DNA of 64,000 nucleotides. It comes from Boletus sp. NGJ. Taxonomy: Eukaryota; Basidiomycota; Agaricomycetes; Boletales; Boletaceae. Where the stretch lies: contig JAGTXK010000275.1 in the NCBI GenBank assembly GCA_019096195.1, positions 186,001 through 250,000 on the forward strand, in the 5' to 3' direction. The notes beneath the pieces were generated by a model, which was not told the origin of the DNA, did no database searches, and worked only from the letters and a program-made list of their open reading frames with translations. Shown piece after piece: positions 23,115 through 33,355 of the stretch; positions within the stretch are counted from its first letter, which is position 1; every line of letters begins with the position of its first letter. The translations under genes were made by a program, and so were the position numbers.

Positions 23115-24702
23115 CTAGTTGTTGAAAAAGCCACCCTCATCCTCCTCGATGTCCTTGCAAACAATAAATCCCTTTGGAACTAGAAGCCAAATGCTGTGAT
23201 CTGTTGCCTGGTACCAGAGATCATAGTCCCTTGGTCCATCATCATCACCAGATATCATTGGGGATGTAGTAAAGCAGCAGCAGCAGCCATCATGATACTT
23301 CTTCTCATAGGCGATCTTTTTCTGGAGTGGACAGGTAGGTGACCTTGACTTGCTTGTTGAGCTTTGATTGGTATTGCTATGCTTCCGCTTTGCATTGGGA
23401 CCATTCCACCAAACTGTACAACTCTTTTTCAGACGGATGATATCGCCAGTTGGAATTCCAATATCCAAAAGCGTCTTGTCACTGATTTCAAAGAGGATAT
23501 CTGGCCCAATGTGTTGTGTGGTGAGTTTGCGCTCATATGTAGTAGCATTAGAAACACCGAGATCAGTTTCCACATACTTGAGAAAGCACGAAAGCTGGGA
23601 TGGGGACAGAAATGGAGGCAGGACTAATTTTTCTGAGACATTACGAGTAGGTGTAGTTGGAATTGGAGCAGATTGGCTATTCGACCCAGACTGAGGAAGC
23701 AAATTAGCTAGCATCTGAAGGACAAGAACCAATGTAAGTGAGTTGACATCTGATGGCCCAGGCCCAGGGTTTGGAGACAGTAGCGGCTGTGGAGGAGTCT
23801 GCACATGTGCCTTGCAAGCCAGGTGTAGGAACGGTGTCTTGTTGGCAATATCGAATGAAGGAATGTTGGGCAGCATATGCAATGTGGCCTGCCCTTCCTC
23901 CTACAAGCTGATTAGAATTTTTTGATGTAATATTATAGAGCCATACCAAAGCGTGAGTCCAGTTGAGTACCATAGTAGGAGTGAGTGGGATGGTAACACC
24001 TGATGGTCCAATATACGTAAGACCTTCATCATGCTCATTCTTATACATTTTTGCAAGTTTCAGGCACCATCAAGCAAGGTGTGCATCAAGATCCAATACA
24101 GTTCAGGACAGGATCTTGGTCTTATTCAAAAATTACATGATTAGACCATTCAACCATTGAAATGAAAGGAAATACCTGGTTCTCGTCTGATGTGCCTGAT
24201 TCTTCATCTCCAGCATTGACATCAGCTTGATATGAGGGGAGTTTCTCAACATGTTTTATATCAATGAGTATCTTTGCCATGCCAGAGTTCCCAATGGTGT
24301 CAACAATCTTGTGGACCATTTCCTTGTAGTCCAACTCATTGTCTACATCCATTGCCTCACTCGTGCGCTGGCTAGATAAATTTTCGTAAGACCAGACAAC
24401 TGAAAATGTGGAAAGTCAAACCTCTTCATCTTTGGTACAATGTACTTGAATGAAAAGTGCTGCTTGCCAGAGATCTTGTACTGGGCTTTCCCATGTTTCT
24501 CGAGCATGCTTTCCAAGAATTCAATATAGTTAGTCTCGTCAAGCGGAAAAAGTAGTTCCTTAGTTTTTATGGATTTTTCTTGTCACTTGGCAGTAGCTCT
24601 GGCCTTAGATGACTGCTTGAGTGTCGAATAGACAGTAAGGGCTACTGCAAAGGCATACTGCCTCTCCGCAGATTGAGCTCCCAGGCCTGGTTGCTCAGAC
24701 AT
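23115..24702 (-). pseudogene. SAM-domain protein gene carried by the transposon
   Basis: Minus-strand exons read MSEQPGLGAQSAERQYAFAV, ELLFPLDETNYIEFLESML, MDVDNELDYKEMVHKIVDT, DLDAHLAWWCLKLAKMYK, then GPSGVTIPLTPTMVLNW. A Pro/Ser linker and a sterile alpha motif follow (PPFLSPSQLSCFLKYVETDL, ILFEISDKTLLDIGIPTGD). The end has basic and Cys-rich stretches. The SAM block has the usual final leucine-rich helix (DKTLLDIGI...GDIIRLKK), so protein or RNA binding is likely. Introns with GT-AG ends separate the pieces. An in-frame TGA near 24587 (ATAK-QEKS) fits a CGA to TGA change. Similar SAM proteins are, as far as I recall, multi-copy in Agaricomycete genomes. Its place inside the inverted repeats suggests it moves with the transposase. 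Function unknown. Confidence 0.65.
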
Positions 24703-24772
24703 GCGAGCAATGTAGGTACGTGGTACAAATTCGACCCGACGTCTACACTACAGGTTGCTTACTTAGCTGCGC

Positions 24773-24847
24773 CTGGGGTCCTTATGCGGCTGTCTCCGAG
24801 GCGCGATTTTTTTCGATGCGTTTTCCACATACTTATGGAAACCGCTG
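24773..24847 (-). repeat. Right terminal inverted repeat
   Basis: Inverse partner of 20743-20817, flanked on the outside by TA at 24848-24849. Confidence 0.8.
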
Positions 24848-24849
24848 TA

Positions 24850-25249
24850 AAAGTTATCGTTGTCTTTGATTGCCAGCGAAATTTAATCTCTACAGCGTCT
24901 GGGATTTACTATAACTATTCACAGTGTATAGGAGCGAGAACGACCGATCGAATCCATGCATGCCATTGATTGGGGACTAGGTAAAAAGGAAACAGAGGAT
25001 GTGATCATGCGCTACGGCTACACAAAGAGTCTACATTAGAAGGTTATACAGCGTGGTGCGAGAGCACAGCTTCAGGCGAAACTTGTGCGAGCATCGAGCC
25101 CGACAAGCCACGCATACATCCATATCCTCTACGAATTACATGTTATCATTATTCACATCCACAGCCCATCCAGAGCTACGGCGTCAGCATGGGGGAGACT
25201 CAACCCCCGGGAGAGAGAAGAGAGGGCGTAGCATCGTCGAGCATTACGA
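24850..25249. other. Intergenic, no gene seen
   Basis: The pre-insertion flank of the transposon and the 3' flank of LPMO copy 3. CpG content is normal again. Confidence 0.5.
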
Positions 25250-26418
25250 TTAGTGTGCGGTGCGGCTGCTGCGGTAGCGACGTCTGTGCATCCGCTTCTT
25301 GTCCACCACGACGTGCGCTTCTGTCCGCTTGCGCATGCATGTGGATCCTGACCCTCCGGTTGAGGTGGGCGAGGGGGTCGATGAAGAAGGGTTACCTCCG
25401 ACACCCACAGGTGCAGATGGCGTTGAAGAAGCAGAGGTAGGCGCGACCGAAGAGGAAGGAGCCGAAGGGGAAGGAGCCGCGGGGGCGGTGGACGATCCTG
25501 AACCAGCCGATGATCCAGCGTTAGAACCACCCGAGACAAACGCAGCGACGGGCGGGCCGGGGAAAGTATACACGAATGGAGAATTGTAGATCTGGGGAGA
25601 CCGTCAACAATCGGGGAAAAATGCATCCTGCGCTGGACTTACGTTGGGAGTCAAGATACCTGGATCGGTATCCGAGTAGCCACCGGGGAACGTGACTGTG
25701 TCGCTGCTCGAGGGCTGGCCAGTTTGAGAGCCACCGACAGACAATTGAATACAGGCAGGGTAAAACTCTGCACCGCCCTGGGTCATGGCAAGTTGGAGCG
25801 CAATGATTTCAGAGCGAAGCAAGTAGTTGCCTGCAGCAAGGGTGCTAGGGATGGTGACCGTGGCTGGGGAACCAGACTCTGGGATGTGTTAGCGTTGCTT
25901 TCGAAAGAGGGCAAACGCCTTACGAAGTTCTGCCATGTACCAGCTAGCGTTGCCAGATTGGAGGCCTTGCTCTGAAATCTTGAACCACTTGGCACCGCTC
26001 GAGTTGTAACTTGAACAGGAACCCTGGCACGCAGCCATGTAGTGCATAATCGGACCAGTGTTGTGGGGCCACTGCGAATATATAAGTACGCGCCCTCGGG
26101 GTGTCATTGAAAGGGAATGTAACTCACGGGGGAGGTGCCGGTGGTGCCACCGACCCAGTACACCTCGACGGTGCTACCAGGGTTGGCGTTAGCAACGTCT
26201 GCAGCCAGCTGGGCACCCGAGCCACAGTTGAGGTCGGGGTTGGTAGCACCCTTGACAGGGCTATTTGTGTTGATCTGACGAATGACAGAGCTGACTGTTG
26301 CCGTCGTCCCGACAGTATTGCCCTGGTAAACTGTGCCGTCGATGCTGACCTTGTTGACATAGCCGTGTGCCGAGACAAGGGCAGGAAGAAGAAGAGAAAG
26401 AAGCGTGGAGGTGATCAT
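25250..26418 (-). CDS. AA9 lytic polysaccharide monooxygenase, copy 3
   Basis: A secreted AA9 LPMO. The 17-residue signal peptide (MITSTLLSLLLPALVSA) exposes His18 of HGYVNKV as the copper-brace N-terminus. The second ligand is the His of WPHNTGPIMHYM and the axial Tyr is in GGAEFYPAC. GT-AG introns follow GGTTGTSP, the GNASWYM region, and TDPGILTPN. As in copy 2, the second-sphere position is Gln (ALQLA) and the residue before FY is Glu. The core ends at TFPGPPVAAFV; then come a long Ala/Ser/Pro linker, one Cys (GSTCMRKR) and a basic tail (KKRMHRRRYRSS). No cellulose-binding module is present. Confidence 0.94.
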
Positions 26419-27959
26419 GATGAGATATTAGAATTGTTCGATCAGAGCGTTGGACCCGCGCAGCGAGGTGAGATGATGAAACGGCCGACAAAAAAGATCG
26501 TCAGTAGAAACCCGAGGTGGATTGTTCGGGGAAGAGTTGGCAAGGACAGTGACAAGCGTCAAAGAAAGGACGGCCTAGAGGAAGGTGAGAAAGGTGAGGA
26601 GAAGACAGACCGATAATGCAGTCTCTTATATGTTGCCACATCTCGGAACAATCGACCTGTCACGAATAGCAGATTCCATTTCATCGGTGGAGCAATAATG
26701 AATGTTGACTTGGCGACCGACTATTGTCCTGGTCAATAATAAGGAGGAGTCGGCATTTGCCGAACAAGGGTACGAACAAGCGAGGACTAATTAAAGCGAA
26801 CATGATGTTTTCCACTCACGGACCCAATGATTGATTCGCTTCATACTGTCACCTACGAATTAATGGTGTTATGAATCCTCTGCAGATTTGAGGTGAGTCA
26901 GCATCCAGATGGTCGAGGACTTTCCAGGTTACTGTCAAGGATGATCGAGATACGCATTGGCCTGTGATATACGCGTCCGACGTTTGTGAAACTGCAGGTT
27001 GAAAATCCAAAGACTGGAAATTTTAAGGTTCGTCACACACTGTTCTTTACACTACACTCTCGAGGCTGTACCTGACAGCACTGACTAATTGAAGCAAAGA
27101 GCCACAGAACAAAGAATTGACATTGCTGTGCGTTCTCCGCGAAACCCATTGTCTTTTCGAGTCGATACTTGGTCGTAGCGGATCGATAATGGTAATTCAT
27201 CCATTTGAATTGTGTCCATGCAGCTGATCGGTTGTTCCGCTCCAGTGGAAGAACGAGTTTCTACGTGTGTTTCTTTACTGTACACGTCAACGGCGCCTTG
27301 GCAACGGAACGATGTCGGACAATTCTTGTGTTTCTCATTGGACCCAAGCAGACTAGACCCACACACGGTGACAGCCCCAGCCCCAGACCATTCCGTCCCC
27401 ATCGAGGATTGACAACTCGCTGGGCTGGGCGGGGACTACCATGTCCGGCGGCAGATATGATCACTAACCGTCACAGCGACTCGGAGGACAGAGACTCGAA
27501 CACGTTCGGCACTGGGAAGCGTGGCGTCACCCGTGCGCGGTGCACGTCTTCCAAAGCACGAACGATGATGACACGAGGAGGACGGCATGGGGTGCTACAT
27601 ACACCTTTGGTACTCAGCGGGGCTCGGGATGACAGCTGCTTCATACACAGCTCCATATCTAAAACGCGCGGTTAGCGCACACGGGTCAACGATGGACATG
27701 AATGTGTCGTAAACTCACGACGGCGCTGTCAAGGAAAGAGGTCGTCCAGCGAACAACAGGCAGTATCAGGCAAGTCGGCGGGCTTCCCCTGTCCTGCGAG
27801 TGCCGAGGTGGGCCGCGTTTCATACTGTCTTTTTTTTTTCTTGACTACAAAACGATGATGTCAACGAGTGTACATGCGTACGCACATGAAATGTTGGCAC
27901 CTTCGCGGCCAAGGGAGCTGCACGAGCACGCAGAGAAATGGCCATTCGCACTACACGGA
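26419..27959. other. Intergenic, no convincing gene
   Basis: Upstream region of LPMO copy 3, then 1 kb of anonymous sequence. ORFs of up to 156 codons overlap on both strands (27085-27675) but have random-looking composition and no motif. Confidence 0.45.
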
Positions 27960-27974
27960 CGCACTCACTCACCC

Positions 27975-28090
27975 ACAAGTTGTTCGTATCTCTTGTTCGT
28001 ATCTCTCGTTCCTGCTCTCAAAACGTTATTCGTCCCCGATGAGTCTTGATCCGATGTACCATTGAATGGAGCGGCAGCCATGTCAATCAT
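27975..28090. pseudogene. Scrambled fragments of the PIN-like transporter gene
   Basis: Two short pieces of the neighbouring transporter are fused here in opposite orientations. A plus-strand stretch encodes LFVSLVPALKTLFVPDES, nearly identical to SLVPALKALFVPDV of the gene at 29520-29560. It is directly followed by the reverse strand of AAAPFNGTSDQD, which in the gene lies about 560 bp away at 30085-30125. A short run of TCTCTTGTTCGTATC also repeats. This is a small inverted and deleted duplicate, not a gene. Confidence 0.7.
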
Positions 28091-28934
28091 GTCATCAACG
28101 TTCACCAAGAAAAAGCTCGCACACGTCGAATGTCTCGCGTGCGAGGGGCGAGCCGACGCTCTGCGCATCTGGATAGCCGGGGCGTAAACCTGACAGTCCC
28201 TTTCCTAGTCCGCGGTGATTCCCTGAAGCCGAACAACATCGGTCTCCAAAAGAACAACCGACACGACACCAGCTCCAACGCGCACAAGGCTGAATCCTTT
28301 TACCGCTGCCTCGAGCCGTACAGACATCTCGCGCTCTGCTGCGCCCCAGAATACGCCGTGCAACGTATCTCCGTCCCCGCCAGAGTCTCCGGCGTGCCCA
28401 TCTGGGTGCCCGGTGGATCTGTTGTAGCCGTCGTATGGCTGGGAAGCGACATTCACTGAAAGGTCAAACTCGGACGTTCGTGAGTGCGGACCTGTGGGTC
28501 CTTGGACAGCAAACAGGGGGATGCGATGCGATGCACTGGACGAATGAATATCCGGAATTATGTGTGAATCCCTCTGCAGATGTGATGGTGGGTCGAGGGT
28601 CCCATTTGACCGTGTCAGAGATTGGTGTTTGGCGTCGAAACGTTGAAACATTCAACGACTCGAAAAAGACCAAAAGGTCCGTTGTACACTGTTCTCGGGT
28701 TTTCTGCATGCTACTTATGTCGGGAAACGAACAAAGATACTTATTTATCCGACATACATTCGAGGACTAGAATGAATTGAGAATGAACAACATCGGATAT
28801 CATGTTCATCGACGTCTACATACGTATGCTTTGTGTGTGTTATACGTACGATGCAATCAAGGAACCCCGTTCCACAAAAACACAATCTTCCCTGGGAACG
28901 ATACAGTACCTTTTCCGAGGTCTGTCGACACACT
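28091..28934. other. Intergenic with one uncertain minus-strand ORF
   Basis: A 148-codon minus-strand ORF at 28205-28651 (FDLSVNVASQPYDGYNRSTG, LVRVGAGVVSVVLLETDVV) has no recognised domain. It could be chance. Nothing else seen. Confidence 0.4.
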
Positions 28935-30771
28935 CTAACCGAAGAGTAAATGTAACGTGTACGCCGTCAACGCCGTCATCGTGATGAACATGAGAATATA
29001 CTGTGGAATAAGGAACACGGAGAGATGCTGCGCGTTCCCCGTTCCAGAATAGACTTGCGTCAAGAAAACCTAGCAAAAACAAGAGGTGTCGAACAGCGTG
29101 ACGAGGGACCGTACCGACCGAGATCGCTTACCTGGGTCGTCGCCGTTGGCAAACAGGACAGGAAGCTGCACGATGTCGTTGACATGAACTTGTGTAAATG
29201 ATGAATGTAGCAAGATGACGTACATGCACACGAATTGTAAAACGTTGTCGTTGGCGTCCAACAACCCCACTTGGGTTAATCCTTGGGTAATGAGTACGCC
29301 AAGAATGGGCATCACGACCATCCGCCCAACGGCCAACGCGCCCACAGCCCCGAGTGGGAGGGAACGGAGACGTCCACCGGGCACTTCCATTCTCGCTAAC
29401 GCCGAGCCAAGAGTCATTAATCCCAATGGCACTGAAGCATTCCCGATAAATGTCGTCGTGTTCAATATGATGGCAAGCGGGGGTTGACCGTCCGGCGCAG
29501 ATGGCATGTTAATTCCAGGAACATCGGGGACGAATAACGCTTTGAGAGCGGGAACGAGAGATACGATAAATGCCAGGATGATGGAAAAGGAACAGGGCAT
29601 AATTAGCGTTTGAACGAAGCTGGATACAAATCGAGTGAGACGATGGCGAAGAGGGACAACGGGTTCGCTTTTCGTCTCTACCGTTTCGGCGGCATGTTGG
29701 ACAATCGTCGTACCCGGCGAAGGGGGCTCGTCGTGCGGACAAAGAGACGGAATTGATGGCTCTGACGGTCGGTGCGCCGGAGCTACTACCTTCTCGTCAT
29801 CGTAGTTACCGCTCTCGGCTTGGGGTCTTCTGAGATGAAAAAGCCCCTTTAACGAGATAACAACACGCTCGATCGCTGCACCAAGATACTTTTGCTTGGT
29901 TTTCAACTGCTCCTGTACGTCCTCATCGATAACATCCGGTCCCCGGAAATCCATTGCCACCCAATGGACACCTCCGAGTGGAAAGAGGGTAATCTTATGG
30001 TTAGCAGTCAGTCGTGTGGAATGAGAACGACCATGATGCAAACATACACAAAACATGAGCGTGAAGACGGCGATGTAGGCAACTGCCAAGTCTTGATCCG
30101 ATGTACCATTGAATGGAGCGGCAGCCGTGAGGCTCATGACGACGGACGTTGCTATTGATATCGAGATGTATCGTTTACGTGCGATGGTGATATACCCAGA
30201 CTCACGAATGTCGCCAACATTAGCCCATCCGCCAGCGACCAGGATTCCATATCGAAAGCGGTGTGGAACCCAAAATACTTGTTTGATGATCCACGATATC
30301 GCGATGCCGATCGCTTCGTATAACAGTGCGACGAAGACAAGAGGACCTGGGAAGAATTGCGGTTGGGTACTGCGAAGATTCGGAAACAAAGCGCTGTCTT
30401 ACCAAGTGCGCCGACGTTGGAAGAACTAAATGCGGGAACAATCCTGGAAAACATGAGACTCGGGAGAGTGATGTTCTTTTTTTTTTTTTTTTTTTGTCGT
30501 TGAGTGCTCTCGTCTTTTCGAGTAGCGCAACTTACGAGCAACATTTGCCCGGCACCGCGAGCTGCCACAGCGGGTAATAGCCCCGCTTTGGTGATGGTAA
30601 AGCCGGCTGCGACACATAGAAATCTGTCTCACAGAATGTGATCAGCCAGGCTGGGAAGGTGCAGTGGACCAGTTGAGCGTACAAGCGGATGAGTGGTTGA
30701 ACAGACACCCAAATGAGCTCGCCGACGGGAATCATGGAAGACACAGGAACTCGGGGAGGTCCTGGAGTCAT
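28935..30771 (-). CDS. PIN-like auxin efflux carrier family (AEC) membrane transporter
   Basis: A fungal Mem_trans (PF03547) protein, related to yeast ECM3-type carriers, probably in the ER or plasma membrane; substrate unknown. Exon 1 reads MTPGPPRVPVSSM and GELIWVSVQPLIRL. The next reads AGFTITKAGLLPAVAARGAG, then NITLPSLMFSRIVPAFSSSN, then PLVFVALLYEAIG and WVPHRFRYGILVAGGWANVG. Introns inside the long frame follow VGDI and the LMFCV region. A long hydrophilic loop (about 29960-29650) splits the two five-helix halves. The second half has NASVPLGLMTLGSALARME and CLPTATTQVFLTQVYSGTG, and it ends HLLFG at 28935. No disruption seen. The intron before NITLPS ends in an 18-base A tract rather than a pyrimidine tract. 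Confidence 0.9.
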
Positions 30772-31720
30772 ATGTTATATTTAAGTAATGGTGTCAGTGA
30801 CGCCCACGGCATTGTCGACCGATGTGTTTTGCTGACTGGAAACTTTTGGGAACCTGGAGAAGTGGTGGTGGAGTATCGCTGGTGGTAACCCACGGCCATG
30901 TCGACCCGGCTCAAGACGACGAAAGCAGCCTCAACTGCAAGGCAGAAACGGAAGCTGGAGAGGGACACCTGAGTCGGGGGTGTCGACCGAGAACTCACCG
31001 GACAACGCCGAATCTAATTCGGATGTTGACATGTATCACAACTTTTTGGAACGACACTTGCTTGGAAATCTTGAGGACACTCGACTTCCGATTACGCTGC
31101 CTTGGCGGTGCTCGCATTGACTTGAGGGATTTTTCGACGGTGAGCCTCGCAACTGGCGCAGGCGGACTCTGACAAGCCCTCGTGAGTTTTGAAACTAGAT
31201 ATCATCAGATTCAGGATACTACCGAGTATCTAGCATGTGGAGCGCACCGTCTGATGATCACGACACCCCTGTAGCTGGGCCATCCAGAGAGCCGATAACC
31301 GATAACTTGTGTGAGGCGATGGATCTAATCTACCGTACCCATGGCCGCAAAAGATCTACATGTTTTGGCAGGGCTCGACAGAAGATGACGGATTGAAAAC
31401 GCATTGCGACTCGGAGTACCAGCGGGCATCATTTCATGCAAGTCGCACCCAAGTCGACCGACGCTCGTCCTCACGACGTCTATTTGTCCCAATAGCCCTA
31501 CAAGTCATATGCTACAAGTGTGTCTGTCCCCCAAAAAAGCAGAAAAAATCCTAGCGCAATAAACATTGGGATGACACAGTCAGTCGTATGTCGACCCGTT
31601 GACATCATTTAGCAAAAACAGCCCTTCCCCCCGAAAAAAAAAAAGCAATGAAAAAAGTCTGTTTCGTACCCCCTGTCCTCACAACGAAAAAAAAGCTCAC
31701 AGACCTGTCCAAAAGAAAAT
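30772..31720. other. Intergenic, no gene seen
   Basis: Upstream region of the AEC gene and 3' flank of the Zn2Cys6 gene. A-rich tracts near 31640 and 31690 may be part of the latter's 3' untranslated region. Confidence 0.5.
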
Positions 31721-33202
31721 TCAAAACACGGGATCCATGTCGACGAACAAACCCAGGCTTCCCCCCAACGCGTGCGCTCCGTCATTGATCTCGGTCAACA
31801 TGGCACTACCGCCGCGGTAGTGGTGGCCCATGTCCATCGTTTTCACCTCGCTCTCGAAGAGAGGGTAAGCGCTTGGATCGCTCACAACATGAAAGGGCCC
31901 GAGGTGAGGGGAAAGGGAGGCGAGTGTAAATGGTGAGTTTGGATGGCTGTTCGTCGGTGTCGTCGGTAACCCATCTGAACGCGTGAGATCAGGGGATGCA
32001 GACGGGGATGTCGAGGGGGTCCTGTATGACAGCGTGAGCGAACAACAGCAACGATAATAAGAGCGCGTGTAGATCTCACCAGCCTGGGGATTCCACATCG
32101 CTCGCGGAACAAAAAGACGGCCTTCCGTCGTTCGGTATCATACCCATGTCCGCCAAGGACATATCAAAGCAAGATCCGGGTCCAGGTCCGGACCAATGAA
32201 AGCGAAGTGGATGATGGAACAGCATAGGGTGCTCTGCACCGTCTACGCCCCCTGGATACTCTGCGCCAGTCAGACCTGGATGGATACAAGCCGGATCATG
32301 GTCTGAGAGTGTAACCTCGACGCCAGTCGCCTTGGGCGTAAGAACGGACTCGAGGAGCGCAGGCAGACCGCCGGTACAAGGATCGAGATAAAGCGCCAAC
32401 GCGTTCTCCTCGATGCGGGGCGTGTCAACGTCAAGGTCACCCTCCAACGTCACCTTTCCATCTCCCCCGCAAACCGTTGACTCTGTCGTTTCGAGCGCCT
32501 CGTGTGTGACGCCAACGCGACGTAAGCCTGAGACTGGGCCATCATGACCTTTTCGTGGCCGATCAGGACCACCACGCCGCAGGTCGAGCACCTGCTGTAA
32601 AAAAGACGGTTCAGACTGACCAACACCCTCGTCCGGTGACGATGTTGCCGCGGCGGAGGCAATCGTCGCGCGTCTCGGACGCGCCCGCGGAGCCGTACCC
32701 CCGGTGCGCTGACCGTTCCCATTTCCGTTCCCGCCGCTACCCTCGCTTCCGAGACGATCCGACGGTGCGCGCGAGGTAGATGTCCCTCCCGACTTGGTTC
32801 GGGGTCGGCAAGGTTGCAAGGCGTCAGAAGACGGCAGAACAGCACCTGGTCGACCGGTGCTCCCATCTGGCACTGTCAATGCATCCTGCTCGACCTTGGT
32901 TTGACGGATGCGTCGCTCGGGCGCATAATGACAGATCAACCCCCGGATATGACATCGTTCACAGACGGGGTGGTCGCCACTGCACTGAAAAAAAAAAAAG
33001 GAGGGGGGTTTGAGAAAAGGGAGTGCACGCGGGGGGGAGACGTATCGTATCGTACCTTTGCTTTCCTTACTCTACACTTGTCGCACGCCTGCGCCGTGCG
33101 TATGCGCGTATGTTCTGGCGTTTTGTAAAAGATGCCAGTGGTGGGATCGAGCGAACCGCGGAGGACGCAACGGGGGACCGTTTCGAGGGGTATGTCGGAC
33201 AT
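31721..33202 (-). CDS. Zn2Cys6 fungal transcription factor
   Basis: A DNA-binding regulator of the binuclear zinc cluster class, nuclear. The N-terminus reads MSDIPLETVPRCVLRGSLDP and RTAQACDKCRVRKAK. After an intron rich in GACGATACGT and ending in a long T tract, it continues CSGDHPVCERCHIRGLIC. The cysteines are spaced C-x2-C-x6-C-x6-C-x2-C-x6-C, the exact family pattern. A Ser/Gly/Asn-rich linker follows and a final intron joins VESPGW to TPSTSPSASPD. I see no fungal_trans middle domain, so the factor is short, about 420 residues. I chose Met at 33202 (MSDIPLE); Met at 33271 in the same frame is possible. It shares a 153-bp promoter with Ies6. Targets unknown. Confidence 0.9.
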
Positions 33203-33355
33203 GGCAATCGCTGGATAAGGTTGTGAATGGGAATGGGGAGGGAGTCGAAAGTGAGAAAGAAACGCGTCCATGAAGGGACGAAAGGAAAGGCTTTTTTTTT
33301 TTCTTTTCGGAGAGCAACCGCATTGCTGCCAGCGTACAAAAAAAAAAAAAAAAAA
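33203..33355. promoter_or_regulatory. Bidirectional promoter between Zn2Cys6 factor and Ies6
   Basis: The two divergent start codons are about 153 bases apart. The interval holds two homopolymer tracts, a T run at 33292-33301 and an A run at 33338-33356. Tracts of this kind keep promoters nucleosome-poor. The A run ends directly at the Ies6 start codon. Confidence 0.6.

Larger units (their letters stand above)
20743..24847. mobile_element. Two-gene Tc1/mariner-type transposon with SAM-domain cargo
   Basis: The element is 4.1 kb. Both ends begin CAGC(A/G)GTTT(T/C)CATAAGTATG in inverted orientation, each flanked by TA (20741-20742 and 24848-24849), as is normal for Tc1/mariner insertion. The inverted repeats are about 75 bp well matched and fade over roughly 100 bp. 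Inside, a DDE transposase runs rightward from 20882 and a SAM-domain gene runs leftward from 24702. Each start codon lies about 65-70 bases inside its repeat and the two 3' ends are about 125 bases apart. A solo LTR is nested in the transposase. Both genes carry stop codons, so this copy is dead. Confidence 0.75.

Noticed and set aside
27486-27520. A 30-base similarity (TCGAACACGTTCGG...ACTGG) to the minus strand near 51050
   Set aside because: Too short and not extended on either side; may be chance or a small old repeat.
27205-27675. A 156-codon plus-strand ORF
   Set aside because: Arg/Thr-rich random composition, no family features.
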